Assembly (NCBI GenBank): GCA_030533445.1
Contig: CM060072.1
Coordinates: forward strand, 22,305,767 to 22,369,766
Reading direction: 5' to 3'
DNA from: Cyprinodon diabolis
Lineage: Eukaryota > Chordata > Actinopteri > Cyprinodontiformes > Cyprinodontidae
Length of the DNA stretch: 64,000 bases
This document shows, piece by piece, positions 62,806 through 64,000 of this stretch; positions within the stretch are counted from its first letter, which is position 1; the number at the start of each line of letters is the position of its first letter. Under the pieces are notes generated by a model, which saw only the letters and a list, made by a program, of their open reading frames with translations, had not been told where the DNA came from and did not search any database. Position numbers and translations under genes: made by a program.

Positions 62806-64000
62806 CTATTTAGTATTCTTCTCTTTGATGATTTTTCTATTTTCAAAAAAAAAAAAAAAATCTAACATTGTTATTTATGGTTTTCCCAACAGCAAAGTCA
62901 TCAAGATAGCTTTCATCGTAAAAACAGTCAACGTTAAAGGGTTTTAATCTCAAAATGTTTGGAAACCATTGATTGCTGCCACTTTACAGTCATTTACTGT
63001 TTCTCTGTTGGTATCCAAGGGGAAAAATAGATTGGAGATGAAAAATGTACTATGAATATAAATGCCCTAAAAGTAAAGAATATCTTTGTGTTCATAGTGT
63101 GTCTATACATTTATTCAGCTATTTCAAACACTCAACCCCCCAAATGCAACAAGATTCCTTTAATGGCTTGAATCCACTTTGTCAGAATGAGGTTTAACTC
63201 ATTGATCTGCATGAGTTCCCTGGTTATTGAAAAGCACACACTCTTTTAGAGCAGGACGTAACATTGCACAGATGTGGGGTCCCTGAGGCTACAGCCCCTT
63301 GCTTTTTCCACATTCCTCTGCCTGGCCATGGCTGCAGACTCATAGTAAGTCATTTCCACTGGCACTCTCAGCAACATTTTCCAAGGAAGCAAAAGAATCC
63401 AGCTGGACTCTGCTTGAAATTTGCTGCTGTTCTTTTACTTTTCACTTTCTTCACTACTTAAATGCCCAGTTAACTGCACTAATTGGTCTGACTCTAGACG
63501 TATGACTCAGAGCTTGGGGTTGGAGGAAATATAAGCACAAGGAAGAAAGACCCTGCTCCATCTACAGCCTACCTCCAGCTGCAGCTCCCACACAGGGACA
63601 TAAGCAGAGACACGGGGTTCAATAAAACAAGTTACACATTTTTCCTTCCCACATCTGGTTCTCATGCTGGCGGCAGGATGTGACCTTTAAAACAACAAGG
63701 CCTGATTAGGAGACGCACCACAGAGGAGGGTAATAACTCCACCGCAAAACTAAAATCTGCACATTCAGCCCATTCTGGGATAAATGATCAAACTGTTACA
63801 AACCTCCTCTAACAGAGGCAATGCAAAAGGAGTTTACAGGAAAGTGGGAGTAACAACCATCAGTCACTCCCACCATCATGTGTTGGAGAAAAGCGAGGTG
63901 AAAGTATAAAAAAGGGGGTTTGTGGAGTGGGAACGATAGATGTGGATAGGTGTTGGAGAAAAATAGGAATAAATGAAGAAGCATCTGCTGGTGGAAGGAG
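62806..64000. other. Gene-free DNA at the window end
   Basis: No gene recognised. GGTGTTGGAGAAAA-type words occur at 63881-63895 and 63950-63965, a short direct repeat of unknown meaning. Confidence 0.4.

Overview
This 64-kb window is nuclear DNA of a ray-finned (teleost) fish. It has intron-rich vertebrate genes with GT-AG junctions, AT-rich intergenic DNA, box C/D snoRNAs inside a ribosomal-protein gene, and typical fish repeats: Tc1-like, hAT, Harbinger and TTAA-flanked MITE elements, a Rex3/RTE retrotransposon with a GATG tail, and many LINE 3' tails. I cannot name the species.

Four protein-coding genes were assembled by joining exons at splice sites so that the reading frame stays open throughout. 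(1) ddx52, an rRNA-processing DEAD-box helicase, + strand, 749-7171, 14 coding exons. (2) rpl23a, ribosomal protein uL23, + strand, 14661-16735, 5 coding exons, hosting two snoRNAs that match SNORD4 and SNORD42. (3) birc2 (cIAP1-type ubiquitin ligase), - strand, 26810-20359, 12 coding exons, 3 BIR + UBA + CARD + RING, with noncoding leader exons and an NF-kB site further upstream. (4) A compact, divergent yap1-type Hippo co-activator, - strand, 56800-39597, 8 coding exons, 385 codons. birc2 beside yap1 matches the YAP1-BIRC linkage of other vertebrates.

Layout: 1-384 end of a retrotransposon; 749-7171 ddx52; 7238-8843 a Tc1-like transposon with an open transposase, 66 bp after the ddx52 stop; 8844-14588 repeats, including a 1.8-kb array of palindromic AT-rich words; 14589-16764 rpl23a; 17-20 kb intergenic with a SINE and a MITE; 20359-30483 birc2 and its upstream leader; 30510-32461 a LINE fragment with a 15-bp target duplication, itself split by a Harbinger element; 33-36 kb LINE tail and a dead Tc1-like element; 39597-57480 yap1, whose introns carry Rex3, hAT and MITE insertions; 57.8-64 kb a CTCF-type site and LINE tails, with no gene recognised.

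The genes do not form an operon. birc2 (NF-kB/TNF signalling, survival) and yap1 (Hippo output) are old neighbours. ddx52 and rpl23a are housekeeping ribosome genes. The most interesting points are a convergent pair of CTCF-type motifs bracketing yap1, the divergence of this yap1 copy (loss of the Src/Abl tyrosine context, short linkers, LLTWL end), a perfect kB site in the birc2 leader, an apparently intact Tc1 element, and several insertions whose target duplications can be read directly. I found no wholly new system, and I say so plainly.
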